Shown here piece after piece: positions 51,310 through 60,589 of a DNA stretch of 64,000 bases. Both the position numbers and the translations under genes were made by a program. This stretch comes from Brevundimonas vitisensis (lineage in GTDB: Bacteria; Pseudomonadota; Alphaproteobacteria; Caulobacterales; Caulobacteraceae). A model generated the notes under the pieces. That model saw nothing but the letters and a program-made list of their open reading frames with translations. It ran no database searches and was not told the origin of the DNA. The DNA is taken from positions 186,001 through 250,000 of the forward strand of contig NZ_CP067977.1 in NCBI RefSeq assembly GCF_016656965.1, written 5' to 3'. The first letter of the stretch is position 1; each line of letters opens with the position of its first letter.

Positions 51310-53111
51310 TTCGCGCGGGCCAGAACGATCTGGAAGGTGGTCCCTGCGGGGCCGGGCCGATAGGTCAGCTCTCCCCCGAACCCGGTGACGATGTCGCGGC
51401 TGATAACCAGGCCCAGGCCCAGGCCATCTGCCTTATCGGTCGTGAAGGGGGTGAAGAGGCGGTCGCGCACCTCGGGCGAGACCCCGGGGCCGTTGTCGGA
51501 GACGGCGATCGTGACCCGGCTTCCTGTCTGGCGCACGGCGATGACGATGGTGGGGTCGGCGACGCCCTCCAGGGCCTCGACCGCGTTCTGAAGGAGGTTC
51601 AGGATAACCTGCTCCAGCCGGTTCCGCTCTGCCCTGACCCGCAGGCCGGGCACCGGCACATCCCGCGAAAGCCGGACGCCGCGTTCGCGCAGGCGGGCCC
51701 CGATCAGCAACAGGGTGCCATCGATGGCGGCATCAACAGCGACGGCGACGACCTCCGACCGGGTCTTGCGAGAGAAGGCGCGCAGTTCGTCGGTAATGGC
51801 CCCGATCCGCTCGGTCAGGCCGCCGATGGTCGACAGCGAGCGCGCGGCGGCGGCGGTATCGGATCGGTCGAGGTAAAGGCCTGCGCTGTCCGCATGGGTG
51901 CGAATGGCGGCGATGGGCTGGTTGATCTCGTGGGCCACGCCGGCGGCAATCTGGCCCAGGGTGGCCAGCTTGTTGGCCTGGATGAGTTCGTCCTGGAGAT
52001 CCTGCCGGCTTTTTTCCAGGCGGCGGCGTTCATCGATCTCGTGACTGAGCCGCGTGTTGGCGTTGCGAAGTTCGACGGTGCGCAGGTCGATCTGCCGCTC
52101 CAGTTCGAGCCGGGCAGCCTCGGCCTCGACGGCGCGCAGCCGGGCACGCTGACGACGGCGCAGCAGGATGCCGGACAGACCCGCCAGGAGGGCGACGCTG
52201 AGCAGGGCCAGGGTCTGGGCGGCGAGGGTGGCGCGTGCAATCTGGGCCCGGGAGGCCGACAGCAGGGTCAGGGTCCAGCCCATGTCGGCCAAGGGCTGGA
52301 CCGTGCGGGCATAGAGGTCGCTCGGCAAACCCTGGCTGATGCGGATCAGGTCATCCCGTCCGGCGGGGAAGGGCATATCCGCCAGGGCGGCAGTGCCCGA
52401 CGTATGCTCCAGTGAAAACTGGCGTCGCTGGGCTTGAGACAAGGGTTGGGTCGTACGAAACCGCCAATCCGGCACGGTGGTGATCAGGACGACCCCGTTG
52501 GAATCGGTGACATAGGTCGGTTCGCCCGACGCGCGCCAATCCTGCTCCAACACGTCGAACTCGACCTTGGCGACGATGACCCCGATCGGGCGACCGGCCG
52601 GATCATCCACGCGGCGGGACAGGTAGAGGCCAGGGCGGCCACTGACCGTCCCAAGGGCGAAGAAGGCGGCCTGACCGTCGCGCATGGCTTCGTGGAAATA
52701 GGGGCGGAAACGATAGTTGGACCCGACGAAGCTGGTCGGCTCACGCCAGTTGCTGGCAGCCAGAGCGGTGCCGCCCGTGTCCAGCAGATAGATGGCCGCG
52801 GCGCGGACATCGCGGGCCAGACCTTCGAACTTGAGGTTCAGCACGGAGGGGCCCAAGCCGGGATCGGTCAGCAGATCGGCAAGGTCGGGGTCCAGCGCCA
52901 TGACCATGGGCAGGGAGCGGTGGCGCTCCAGCTCGCTGCGCAGAACCGAAGCATGCAGGGCGGCGGCGGTGGAGGCCTGTCGTAGCGCGGAAGCCTTTGC
53001 ATCGCGCCGGGCGATCTCGCCCCAGCCCACGACCGCGACGACGGCTACGACGATCCAGAAGGCTGCGAAGAGCCGCCACACATAGGTCGAGGGATCGAAG
53101 CGAAGCATCAT
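51306..53111 (-). CDS. dctB: C4-dicarboxylate sensor histidine kinase DctB
   Basis: About 601 aa (start 53111 or 53108). A membrane helix near residue 15-35 (LFAAFWIVVAVVAVVGW) is followed by a periplasmic double-PAS-like domain (about 40-285; SNWREPTSFVGSNYRFRPYF is the dicarboxylate-contact region in DctB proteins). A second helix follows (ALLSVALLAGLSGILL), then a coiled coil, the H box in AAGVAHEINQPIAAIRTHAD and an ATPase domain (NLLQNAVEAL, DNGPGV, GLGLGLVISRDI). It phosphorylates DctD when dicarboxylates are outside. Confidence 0.92.
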   Translation of the reverse strand: MMLRFDPSTYVWRLFAAFWIVVAVVAVVGWGEIARRDAKASALRQASTAAALHASVLRSELERHRSLPMVMALDPDLADLLTDPGLGPSVLNLKFEGLARDVRAAAIYLLDTGGTALAASNWREPTSFVGSNYRFRPYFHEAMRDGQAAFFALGTVSGRPGLYLSRRVDDPAGRPIGVIVAKVEFDVLEQDWRASGEPTYVTDSNGVVLITTVPDWRFRTTQPLSQAQRRQFSLEHTSGTAALADMPFPAGRDDLIRISQGLPSDLYARTVQPLADMGWTLTLLSASRAQIARATLAAQTLALLSVALLAGLSGILLRRRQRARLRAVEAEAARLELERQIDLRTVELRNANTRLSHEIDERRRLEKSRQDLQDELIQANKLATLGQIAAGVAHEINQPIAAIRTHADSAGLYLDRSDTAAAARSLSTIGGLTERIGAITDELRAFSRKTRSEVVAVAVDAAIDGTLLLIGARLRERGVRLSRDVPVPGLRVRAERNRLEQVILNLLQNAVEALEGVADPTIVIAVRQTGSRVTIAVSDNGPGVSPEVRDRLFTPFTTDKADGLGLGLVISRDIVTGFGGELTYRPGPAGTTFQIVLARAK

Positions 53112-53119
53112 GCTCCGAC

Positions 53120-53170
53120 TGTGCGGAAATATGCACAAATGTCGAGGTGGCGCGTGTGAAAATCCGCACA
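53120..53170. promoter_or_regulatory. Two DctD-type upstream activator sites
   Basis: Two 18-bp dyads, TGTGCGGAAATATGCACA (53120-53137) and CGTGTGAAAATCCGCACA (53153-53170), are 33 bp apart centre to centre, about three helical turns. They resemble the rhizobial DctD recognition repeats. They lie about 180-220 bp before dctA and immediately upstream of dctB, so could control both. Confidence 0.8.
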
Positions 53171-53235
53171 GTTGGGCTTCTTGCCCATGAGGCAAGCAAG
53201 AAAACCAACGCAAAAACAGGCATTAAGCCACATTG

Positions 53236-53250
53236 TGGCAATCTCTTGCC
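53236..53250 (+). promoter_or_regulatory. Sigma-54-like promoter with short spacing
   Basis: TGGCAATCTCTTGCC resembles a -24/-12 promoter (TGGCA and TTGC) in the right place upstream of dctA. The distance between the GG and GC doublets is 9 nt and not the usual 10, so function is uncertain. Confidence 0.35.
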
Positions 53251-53346
53251 TGTCGTTCAGCATGGTGACGATACTCTCGAATAGCCGCGTCAGACGGCAA
53301 AGTCACAGAGATCGAAGGCGCGTTCCTGCCTTCACGGGAGGTCTTC

Positions 53347-54705
53347 TTGGGTCCGATCGTCCAATCACCGGGCGCGCCTGCCGCGCATCGACCGTTCTAT
53401 CGCAGCCTCTATTTCATGGTGCTGCTGGCGATTCTGGCCGGAGGCCTGATCGGCCATTTCGCGCCGGACTTCGCGGTTCAGCTGAAGCCGCTGGGTGATG
53501 CCTTCATCAAGCTGGTGAAGATGATCATCGCACCAGTCATCTTCCTGACGATCGTCACCGGGCTGGCCGGCATGCGCGACCTGGGCCAGGTCGGACGCGT
53601 TGCCGCCAAGGCGTTCGGTTATTTTCTGGTGTTTTCGACCCTGGCGCTGATCGTCGGACTGGTGATCGGCAATGTGGTTCAGCCTGGGCGTGGGCTGAAC
53701 ATCGACCCCGCCAGCCTGGATCCGGCATCGGTGGCGCAATATTCGGCGGCGGCCCATGAAAGCACCATTGTCGGCTTTCTGACCGGCATCATTCCCACGA
53801 CCCTGGTCAGTGCCTTCGTCGAGGGCAACATCCTGCAGACCCTGTTCGTCGCCATCCTGTTCGGCATCGCCCTGGCGATCGTCGGGGACGCGGCCGAGCC
53901 GGTGCGGCGCGGCCTGGAGTCGCTGAGCCAGATCGTCTTCAAACTGGTGGCCATCCTGATGAAGGCCGCACCGATCGGGGCGTTCGGGGCCTTTGCCTTC
54001 ACCATCGGAGCCTATGGCCTCGGGGCCGTGGCCAAGCTGGCCGCGCTGATCGCGACTTTTTATCTGACCTCCCTCGTCTTCGTGATTGGCGTGCTGGGGC
54101 TGGTCTGCCTGGCCAATGGCTTCTCCATTTTCCGGCTGATCGCCTATCTGAAGGAAGAGCTGCTGCTGGTGCTGGGGACGTCGTCGTCCGAGGCGGCCCT
54201 GCCCAGCCTGATGCAGAAGATGGAAGCGGCCGGTGCCACCAAGTCGGTGGTCGGACTGGTCGTGCCCACCGGCTATTCGTTCAATCTGGACGGCACCAAC
54301 ATCTATATGACCATGGCTGCTCTGTTCATTGCCCAGGCCATGAACATCGAGCTGACGCTGCAGGAACAGGTGCTGCTGCTGCTGGTCGCCATGCTGAGTT
54401 CCAAAGGCGCGGCCGGAATCACAGGCGCGGGCTTCATCACCCTGGCCGCGACCTTGGCCGTGGTGCCGACGGTGCCTGTGGCCGGCATGGCGCTGATCCT
54501 GGGCATCGACCGGTTCATGAGCGAGTGCCGGGCCCTGACCAACTTCATTGGAAACGCCGTGGCCACTCTGGTCGTGGCGCGCTGGGAGGGAGAGCTGGAC
54601 CGCGACGCTCTGCATGCCGCGCTGGGCCGCGGGCCCAAAGGCCTGGCTGCACCGGTCGATCCGGCCGCCGGACCGGGGGACAAGGCCGTCGTAACGGCCG
54701 ACTGA
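53347..54705 (+). CDS. dctA: C4-dicarboxylate transporter DctA
   Basis: A 452-aa inner-membrane symporter of the DAACS family for succinate, malate and fumarate. Family motifs are [20 protein letters not shown] near the N terminus, [19 protein letters not shown] (serine-rich re-entrant loop), [20 protein letters not shown] and the C-terminal [20 protein letters not shown]. The start is TTG 53347, supported by GGAGG 5 nt upstream. It is controlled by the divergent dctBD pair. Confidence 0.95.
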   Translation: MGPIVQSPGAPAAHRPFYRSLYFMVLLAILAGGLIGHFAPDFAVQLKPLGDAFIKLVKMIIAPVIFLTIVTGLAGMRDLGQVGRVAAKAFGYFLVFSTLALIVGLVIGNVVQPGRGLNIDPASLDPASVAQYSAAAHESTIVGFLTGIIPTTLVSAFVEGNILQTLFVAILFGIALAIVGDAAEPVRRGLESLSQIVFKLVAILMKAAPIGAFGAFAFTIGAYGLGAVAKLAALIATFYLTSLVFVIGVLGLVCLANGFSIFRLIAYLKEELLLVLGTSSSEAALPSLMQKMEAAGATKSVVGLVVPTGYSFNLDGTNIYMTMAALFIAQAMNIELTLQEQVLLLLVAMLSSKGAAGITGAGFITLAATLAVVPTVPVAGMALILGIDRFMSECRALTNFIGNAVATLVVARWEGELDRDALHAALGRGPKGLAAPVDPAAGPGDKAVVTAD

Positions 54706-54765
54706 CGACCAACAAGATCAAACGGCCGACCTGGATCGGCCGAGGGGAATAGAGGAGGGACGACG

Positions 54766-57700
54766 ATGCGTTTCACACAAAGAGACCTGCTGTTTGGCGG
54801 CACGGCCTTGATGGCGGTCATGGCCGTGGCCGGATCGGCCCTGGCCCAGGAGGCGGTCATCACCGCCACGCCCCAGGATCCGGACGGCGAAGCCACGTCC
54901 GTGGACGAACTGGTTGTCGTCGGTTCGCAGATCCGCGGAGCGTCGACGACGGCGGCCCTTCCGGTCGTGGTGCTGGACGCCGAGCAGATTGCCGCCACGG
55001 GGGCGACCTCTGGCGACGACCTGTTCCGGTCGATCCCGCAGATGGGCGACGTCCTGTTCGACTCTGCCAACAACCCCCAGACCAGCAACTCGGCGCGTGG
55101 CGATGTGAACTCGGTCAATCTGCGCTCGCTCGGCGTCGGCAACACCCTGGTCCTTTTGAACGGTCGCCGCCTGGTTCAGCACCCGACCAGCCAGGGCACG
55201 TCGGACAGCGGGACCGTGCCGGTACTGAGCTACAACTCCAATGCCATTCCAGTATCGGGGCTGGAGCGACTGGAAGTTCTGCTGGACGGTGCCGCCGCCA
55301 TCTATGGTGCCGACGCCGTGGCGGGTGTGGTCAACACCGTGCTGCGCGACGACATCGACGGCCTGACCATCAGCACTCAGTACGGCGGGGCTGAAGGCAC
55401 CGAGTTTACCGAGTTTGAAACCAACATCTTCGCGGGTCGGGATTTCGATCGCGGCAATCTTTCGGTGTTCATCAACTACACCGATCGGTCCAAGCTGATG
55501 GCCGAGGATCAGGACTTCACCGCGACCGACGACCTGCGGTCGTTCTTCGCGCAGTATCCGGGCTTCGAGACGTCCAGTGTGCCGGACGGGCGGTCGTCGC
55601 ACACGCCGTGGGGCACGATGACCCTGCCGGGATCGACCACGGCCCTGCGGCCGCGCTATTTCGGCACGGTCATTGCCACGGCGGCCGGCGCCTTCCGCAT
55701 CCAGCCCGAAAGCTTCGGCTGTGACGGCGCGCCGCTGCCCGGAGACATCTGCCTGATTTCCGGTGCCCCGGCCTATAACAGCACCAACCGTGAAATGCGG
55801 TACGACACGCGCAACGGGACCACGGTCCGGTCGTCGATCGAGCGCGTCAATGTCTTTGTCAGCGGCCACTATGAGCTGACGTCTTCGATCGAGGCCTTCG
55901 GCGAGTTCGGCCTCTATGCCGCCGAAAGCCATGCCATCCAGCCGCCGGTGATCAATCTGAACGCCCTGTGGATTCCGGCCAGCAACTACTGGAATCCGTT
56001 CGGGCCGGTGACCTTTGCGGATGGATCGGTCAACCCGAACCGCCTGCCGGGTCTGACCAATGTGCCGGTCGGTGGCCTGCCTGTTCGACTGGGGAACTAT
56101 CGCTTCGTCGATGCCGGCTTCCAGGACGTGATCGTCGAGAACTATCAGGCGCGCATCCTGGGGGGCCTGCGCGGTGAATGGCGCGGGTTCGATTGGGAAA
56201 CGGCGCTGCTGTATTCCGAGGCTGAGGCCAAGGACACCTCGCCCAACATCAATATGACGGCGCTGCAGGCACAGCTGGCCCTGTCCACGCCTGATGCCTA
56301 CAATCCGTTCAGCGGCGGCTGCATCGACACGCCCAGCTTTGGCGACTGCACGCCATCGTCCCAGGCGGCGATCGACGCCATCACCTTTGACCTGCAGCGG
56401 ACATCGCGAACGACCCTGACCCTGGTCGATTTCAAGATGAGCCGGAACGATCTGTTTGTCCTTCCGGGTGGTCCGGTCGGGGTCGCTATGGGGGTGGAGT
56501 TCCGCCACGAAACCCAGTCTGACGACCGGGACGAAAACCTCGACGGTACCTTCACCTTCGTCGACATGGTGACCGGAGCGACCAATCTATCGAATACCGC
56601 CGCCGTCAGTCCCAATCCGGACACCGAAGGCGAGCGCGACGTCGCGGGAGCATTCGTCGAGTTCGCGGTGCCGCTCGTCTCGCCCGAGATGAACATTCCG
56701 CTGATCCGGAGCATCGACGTACAGCTGGCCGGACGGTTCGAGCACTATTCGGACTTCGGCTCTGTGGCCAAGCCCAAGATCGCCGTGGCCTGGGACGTGA
56801 TCGACGGCCTGCGGATCCGGGGCTCCTATTCGGAGGGCTTCCGCGCGCCGAACCTGGAGCAGGTCAACGCCACCCAGTACGCGCGTCTGGCGACCAATCT
56901 GGACTATGTCCGTTGCGAAGCTGACCTGCGGGCCGGCCGGATCGCCAACTTCAGCGCCTGTACGCGAACGGCCAGTGCCTCTCTGCTCATCGCGGGCAAT
57001 CCGGAACTGGAGCCGGAAGAAAGCACCAACCAGTCTTATGGTCTGGTGTTCCAGCCGACCTTCCTGCCGGAATCCTGGGGCGACTTCACGTTCACGGTCG
57101 ATCGCTGGAAGATCGAGCAGGAGAAGATCGTCGGCCTGCTGGGTGCCCAGACGGCTCTTGCTCTGGACTATCTGAACCGGGTCAACGGCGGCTCGAACCC
57201 CAATGTCGTGCGCGAAGCTCCGAATGCGGACGACATTGCCTTCTTCGACGGTACGGGTCTGACCCCCGTCGGGGCAGTGGTGTCGATCAGCGACCGGTTC
57301 GTGAACCTGTTGCCCCAGACGGTCGAGGGGGTCGACTTCGGCTTCGCCTGGTCCAAGCGGCGGACCGAATGGGGCACGTTCAACGTGCGTCTGAATGCAT
57401 CGCAGATGCTGGAGTATTCTCGCGCACCCGGCGACGTCGTCGACAGCCTGTATGCAGCGCGCGATGCCGGGACGATCAACGCCCTGACGCCGCTGCCGGA
57501 CTCCAGACAATTGATCGCCCAGAACGGACGCCCCGAATGGCGGGTGCAGGCCAATATCAACTGGAGCATGGGCCCCTGGCGTGTCGGACTGACCGGCAAC
57601 TACACCAGCGAGATCGAGCAGACCTCGCTGCTGAGCGACACCGGGCAGCCGTGGGTAGTCGAGGACCAGCTGGTCTGGAATCTGTATGGCCAGTACGAGT

Positions 57701-57855
57701 TCGAGGATGCCGGATGGGCCTCCGACACCCGGGTTCGCCTGGGCGTGCGCGACCTGACCGACGAAGGCCCGCCGCTGGCTGACGGCGGTTACCTGGGCTC
57801 CGTCTATCGCCCCTACGGCCGCTACTGGTACGCGGCGGTCACGCGGTCGTTCTGA
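54766..57855 (+). CDS. TonB-dependent outer-membrane receptor
   Basis: A 1,029-aa beta-barrel receptor with a signal peptide (GTALMAVMAVAGSALAQ). The plug begins near residue 40 (VDELVVVGSQIRGASTTAAL) and includes RSLGVGNTLVLLNGRRLVQH and GLERLEVLLDGAAAIYGADA. The barrel ends in YYAAVTRSF-like residues with a terminal phenylalanine. The ligand is unknown; nearby galactonate and sugar-import genes suggest a carbohydrate. It precedes a secreted hydrolase by 16 bp and is probably in one operon with it. Confidence 0.93.
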   Translation: MRFTQRDLLFGGTALMAVMAVAGSALAQEAVITATPQDPDGEATSVDELVVVGSQIRGASTTAALPVVVLDAEQIAATGATSGDDLFRSIPQMGDVLFDSANNPQTSNSARGDVNSVNLRSLGVGNTLVLLNGRRLVQHPTSQGTSDSGTVPVLSYNSNAIPVSGLERLEVLLDGAAAIYGADAVAGVVNTVLRDDIDGLTISTQYGGAEGTEFTEFETNIFAGRDFDRGNLSVFINYTDRSKLMAEDQDFTATDDLRSFFAQYPGFETSSVPDGRSSHTPWGTMTLPGSTTALRPRYFGTVIATAAGAFRIQPESFGCDGAPLPGDICLISGAPAYNSTNREMRYDTRNGTTVRSSIERVNVFVSGHYELTSSIEAFGEFGLYAAESHAIQPPVINLNALWIPASNYWNPFGPVTFADGSVNPNRLPGLTNVPVGGLPVRLGNYRFVDAGFQDVIVENYQARILGGLRGEWRGFDWETALLYSEAEAKDTSPNINMTALQAQLALSTPDAYNPFSGGCIDTPSFGDCTPSSQAAIDAITFDLQRTSRTTLTLVDFKMSRNDLFVLPGGPVGVAMGVEFRHETQSDDRDENLDGTFTFVDMVTGATNLSNTAAVSPNPDTEGERDVAGAFVEFAVPLVSPEMNIPLIRSIDVQLAGRFEHYSDFGSVAKPKIAVAWDVIDGLRIRGSYSEGFRAPNLEQVNATQYARLATNLDYVRCEADLRAGRIANFSACTRTASASLLIAGNPELEPEESTNQSYGLVFQPTFLPESWGDFTFTVDRWKIEQEKIVGLLGAQTALALDYLNRVNGGSNPNVVREAPNADDIAFFDGTGLTPVGAVVSISDRFVNLLPQTVEGVDFGFAWSKRRTEWGTFNVRLNASQMLEYSRAPGDVVDSLYAARDAGTINALTPLPDSRQLIAQNGRPEWRVQANINWSMGPWRVGLTGNYTSEIEQTSLLSDTGQPWVVEDQLVWNLYGQYEFEDAGWASDTRVRLGVRDLTDEGPPLADGGYLGSVYRPYGRYWYAAVTRSF

Positions 57856-57871
57856 GGCAGGGAGACGGGCG

Positions 57872-59197
57872 ATGAGAAAAGCGGCGGCACCGGCCATCCT
57901 GACCTTGGCAGTCCTTGCGGCACCTGCCGTCGCTGCCCAGGAACCGGCACCGCTGCAGCCCATCGCCTGTCCCGACAGCGTCAGCGCGGGCACCCTCTGC
58001 CTGTCGGGTCAGGATGAAAATGGAGCGTGGTATGTCATCGCCATGCCCGCAAACTGGAACCGGCGGCTGGTCGTCCATGCCCATGGCGGGCCGCGCACCG
58101 GCACGCCGGAGGCCGCGGACCCTCTGGAGGATTTGGATCGTTTCGCGGTCATGGTCAGAGCCGGCTATGCCTGGATCGGATCGACCTATCGCCGCGGCGG
58201 CTATGGCGTGCGGATGGCAGCGGAGGACACGGACAACAGTCGTCAGGTCTTCTGGGCTCAGTTCGGACGCCCCGAGCGGACGATCCTGCATGGCCAGTCT
58301 TGGGGCGGGAACGTCGCGGCCAAGGCGGCGGAACTGTATGCCTTGGATATTGATGGGCAGCGCAACTACGACGGCGTGCTGATGACCAATGGCCTGCTGT
58401 TTGGCGGCACGCGCGCCTATGGGTTTCGGGCGGATCTGAGGGCCGTTTACAACTTCTATTGCCGCAATCATCCGGGTCCGGACGAAACGCCCTATCCGGT
58501 CTGGCAGGGGCTGCCGCTGGACAGCGACCTGAGCCGGGCCGACCTGAGGCGCAGGGTGGAAGCCTGCACAGGGATCGATCGCCCCGCCGCCCGGCGTACG
58601 TCTGAACAGGCGTCGCGCCTGAAGGACATCCTGGCCGTGACCGGTGTGGCGGAGGCGCAGTTGGTGGCCCACCTGTCGTGGGCGACCTTCCTGTTTCAGG
58701 ACCTGGTGCAGCGCAGGCTGGGCGGCCGAAATCCTTTCGACAACAGCCAGACTGTTTACGTCGGATCCAGTGACGATGCGGCGCTGAACGCCGGCGTCGA
58801 GCGGTTCAGGGCCGATCCCCAGGCGGTGGCGCAGCTCGCCTATGACGCCGATCTGTCGGGGCTGATTGTGCTGCCGACCGTGACCATGCACGCCCTGTAT
58901 GATCCGACCGTGGCCTTTGCGGCAGAGACCGCCTATGCCCGGACGGTCGAACAGGCGGGGCGCGGGCACCTGCTGGTGCAGGTGGCGACCGATGAGGCCG
59001 ACCACAGTCGGCTGACCGACGCAGGATACATCACCAGCCTGAAAGCGCTGGAAGCGTGGATCGACACCGGCGTGGCCCCGCATCCCCACGTCTTCCAGCC
59101 CGCCTGTCTGGCTCTGAACCCGCCCGCAGGCCAGTGCCGGTTCGTGCCGGTACCTTCGCCGGTCAGCCCTTCAGGAGATCCAGGGCCCCCTGGATGA
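57872..59197 (+). CDS. Secreted alpha/beta hydrolase-fold protein
   Basis: A 441-aa exported protein with a signal peptide (ILTLAVLAAPAVAAQ). The nucleophile elbow is ILHGQSWGGNVAAKA (about residue 145), preceded by LVVHAHGGPRTGTPEAADPL; a histidine near the end (TDEADHSRL) could complete the triad. The mature part has several cysteines (IACPDSVSAGTLCLSG). The substrate is unknown; an esterase or peptidase working on the TonB ligand is likely. The 3' end overlaps the convergent GntR gene by 35 nt. Confidence 0.82.
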   Translation: MRKAAAPAILTLAVLAAPAVAAQEPAPLQPIACPDSVSAGTLCLSGQDENGAWYVIAMPANWNRRLVVHAHGGPRTGTPEAADPLEDLDRFAVMVRAGYAWIGSTYRRGGYGVRMAAEDTDNSRQVFWAQFGRPERTILHGQSWGGNVAAKAAELYALDIDGQRNYDGVLMTNGLLFGGTRAYGFRADLRAVYNFYCRNHPGPDETPYPVWQGLPLDSDLSRADLRRRVEACTGIDRPAARRTSEQASRLKDILAVTGVAEAQLVAHLSWATFLFQDLVQRRLGGRNPFDNSQTVYVGSSDDAALNAGVERFRADPQAVAQLAYDADLSGLIVLPTVTMHALYDPTVAFAAETAYARTVEQAGRGHLLVQVATDEADHSRLTDAGYITSLKALEAWIDTGVAPHPHVFQPACLALNPPAGQCRFVPVPSPVSPSGDPGPPG

Positions 59198-59972
59198 GGG
59201 CGCGGTGATTTAGACGGGCGGCATCGACATCACCGCTCAGAACCGCGTCGGCAACGGCCCGATGTTCAGCAACCGAGGCCAGCCTGACGCCCTTTCGCGC
59301 ATTGGTCCGGCGGATGGAGAAGCGCAGCGCCGTCTCCACGAACTCGGTCAGCTGCTGGAAAAAGCGATTGTTGCTGGCGTCCAGTATGGCGACGTGAAAG
59401 GCGATATCGGACAGCAGGGGATCGTCTTCGCCACGTTCTGCGGCCTCCATCCGGGCGATCGCGTCGCGCAGGGCCTGCTGCTGGGCCGGACTGGCGTGAA
59501 GCGCGGCCATGGCGGCGGCTTCCGGCTCTATCCCAAGACGCATCTGGGTGAACTGGACCAGCAAACCGTTGTCGAACTTGCGCTCCAGCAGCCAGCCCAG
59601 CACATCCGGATCCAACATGTTCCAGCGCTCTTCCGACTGGATGTGGGTGCCGTGTCGCGGGCGGGCCGTCAGCAGGCCCTTGGCCGTCAGCATCTTGACC
59701 GCCTCGCGAAGCACCGGGCGGCTGACGCCATAGCGACGGCACAGCTCGCTCTCGACCGGGAAGGGGTTCTGCACACCATAGGCATGGGTCACGATCTGCC
59801 GACCCAGGTCCTGAACGAGGCTGTAGGTCAGGTTGCGCCCGGTATCGACCTGAAAGCCGTCGCCCCGTGGCCGTCCGCGACCGACCTTGCTGGCGGGCTT
59901 GCCGCTGATGGTGCCGGTCGCAGTGCCGGCGGGGCTTGCTCCCACAGGCAGGTCTGACGGCGTCGCGGTCAT
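59163..59972 (-). CDS. GntR/FadR-family regulator (DgoR-like)
   Basis: A 269-aa repressor of the FadR subgroup. Winged helix: FPVESELCRRYGVSRPVLRE and AKGLLTARPRHGTHI (about 95-135). The all-helical ligand domain (about 150-265) contains LSDIAFHVAILDASNNRFFQ and SVAEHRAVADAVLSGDVDAA. A 60-residue Gly/Pro-rich leader precedes the fold. ATG 59972 overlaps the dgoA stop. It is co-transcribed with dgoA and dgoK and likely responds to galactonate or a related sugar acid. Confidence 0.85.
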   Translation of the reverse strand: MTATPSDLPVGASPAGTATGTISGKPASKVGRGRPRGDGFQVDTGRNLTYSLVQDLGRQIVTHAYGVQNPFPVESELCRRYGVSRPVLREAVKMLTAKGLLTARPRHGTHIQSEERWNMLDPDVLGWLLERKFDNGLLVQFTQMRLGIEPEAAAMAALHASPAQQQALRDAIARMEAAERGEDDPLLSDIAFHVAILDASNNRFFQQLTEFVETALRFSIRRTNARKGVRLASVAEHRAVADAVLSGDVDAARLNHRALIQGALDLLKG

Positions 59973-60589
59973 TGTGCAGCGTGCCACGCGGCGACGAAGG
60001 CTTCGGCCTGACGCGCAACGTCGACGGCAGCGCGGCCTGGCCTGTAGAGCGCCGATCCGATCCCGAACCCGTCCGCCCCGCCGGATCGCCATTGGGACAG
60101 GGTCCCCGGGTCCACCCCACCGACGGCATACAGGGGGACGTCACTGGGCAGCACGGCCTTCAGGGCCTTAAGGCCCGCAGGCCCGGCCACCTCGGCCGGA
60201 AACAGTTTCAGTCCGTCGGCACCGGCGGCGAGGGCGACGAAGGCTTCGGTGGGCGTGAACACGCCGGGCAGGCAGACCATGCCACGGGTCTTGGCATGGG
60301 CGATGACGGCGGGATCGGTATTGGGCGAGACGATCAGCCTGCCACCGGCCCGGGCCACGTCGTCGACGGCGTCGGTCGTCAGCACAGTGCCCGCCCCGAC
60401 CAGCATCCGGTCGCCGAAGCGCTCGGCCAACAGAGCAATGCTGTCCAGAGGCTCAGGCGAGTTCAGCGGAACCTCCAGGCAACGAAAGCCGGAGTGGAAC
60501 AAGGCCTCACCGATGGCCAGCGCTTCGTCAGGTTTCAGGCCGCGCAATATGGCGATGAGGGGCAGGGCGCTCAGGTGTGGGTCGATCAT
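59969..60589 (-). CDS. dgoA: 2-dehydro-3-deoxy-6-phosphogalactonate aldolase
   Basis: A 206-aa class I aldolase that splits KDPGal into pyruvate and glyceraldehyde 3-phosphate. Family motifs are LPLIAILRGLKPDEALAIGE, RCLEVPLNSPEP (catalytic Glu), MLVGAGTVLTTD and the Schiff-base lysine in DGLKLFPAEVAGPAGLKAL (about residue 126). It overlaps both neighbours by 4 nt. It closes the De Ley-Doudoroff route with dgoK; the galactonate dehydratase is not in this window. Confidence 0.92.
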   Translation of the reverse strand: MIDPHLSALPLIAILRGLKPDEALAIGEALFHSGFRCLEVPLNSPEPLDSIALLAERFGDRMLVGAGTVLTTDAVDDVARAGGRLIVSPNTDPAVIAHAKTRGMVCLPGVFTPTEAFVALAAGADGLKLFPAEVAGPAGLKALKAVLPSDVPLYAVGGVDPGTLSQWRSGGADGFGIGSALYRPGRAAVDVARQAEAFVAAWHAAQ

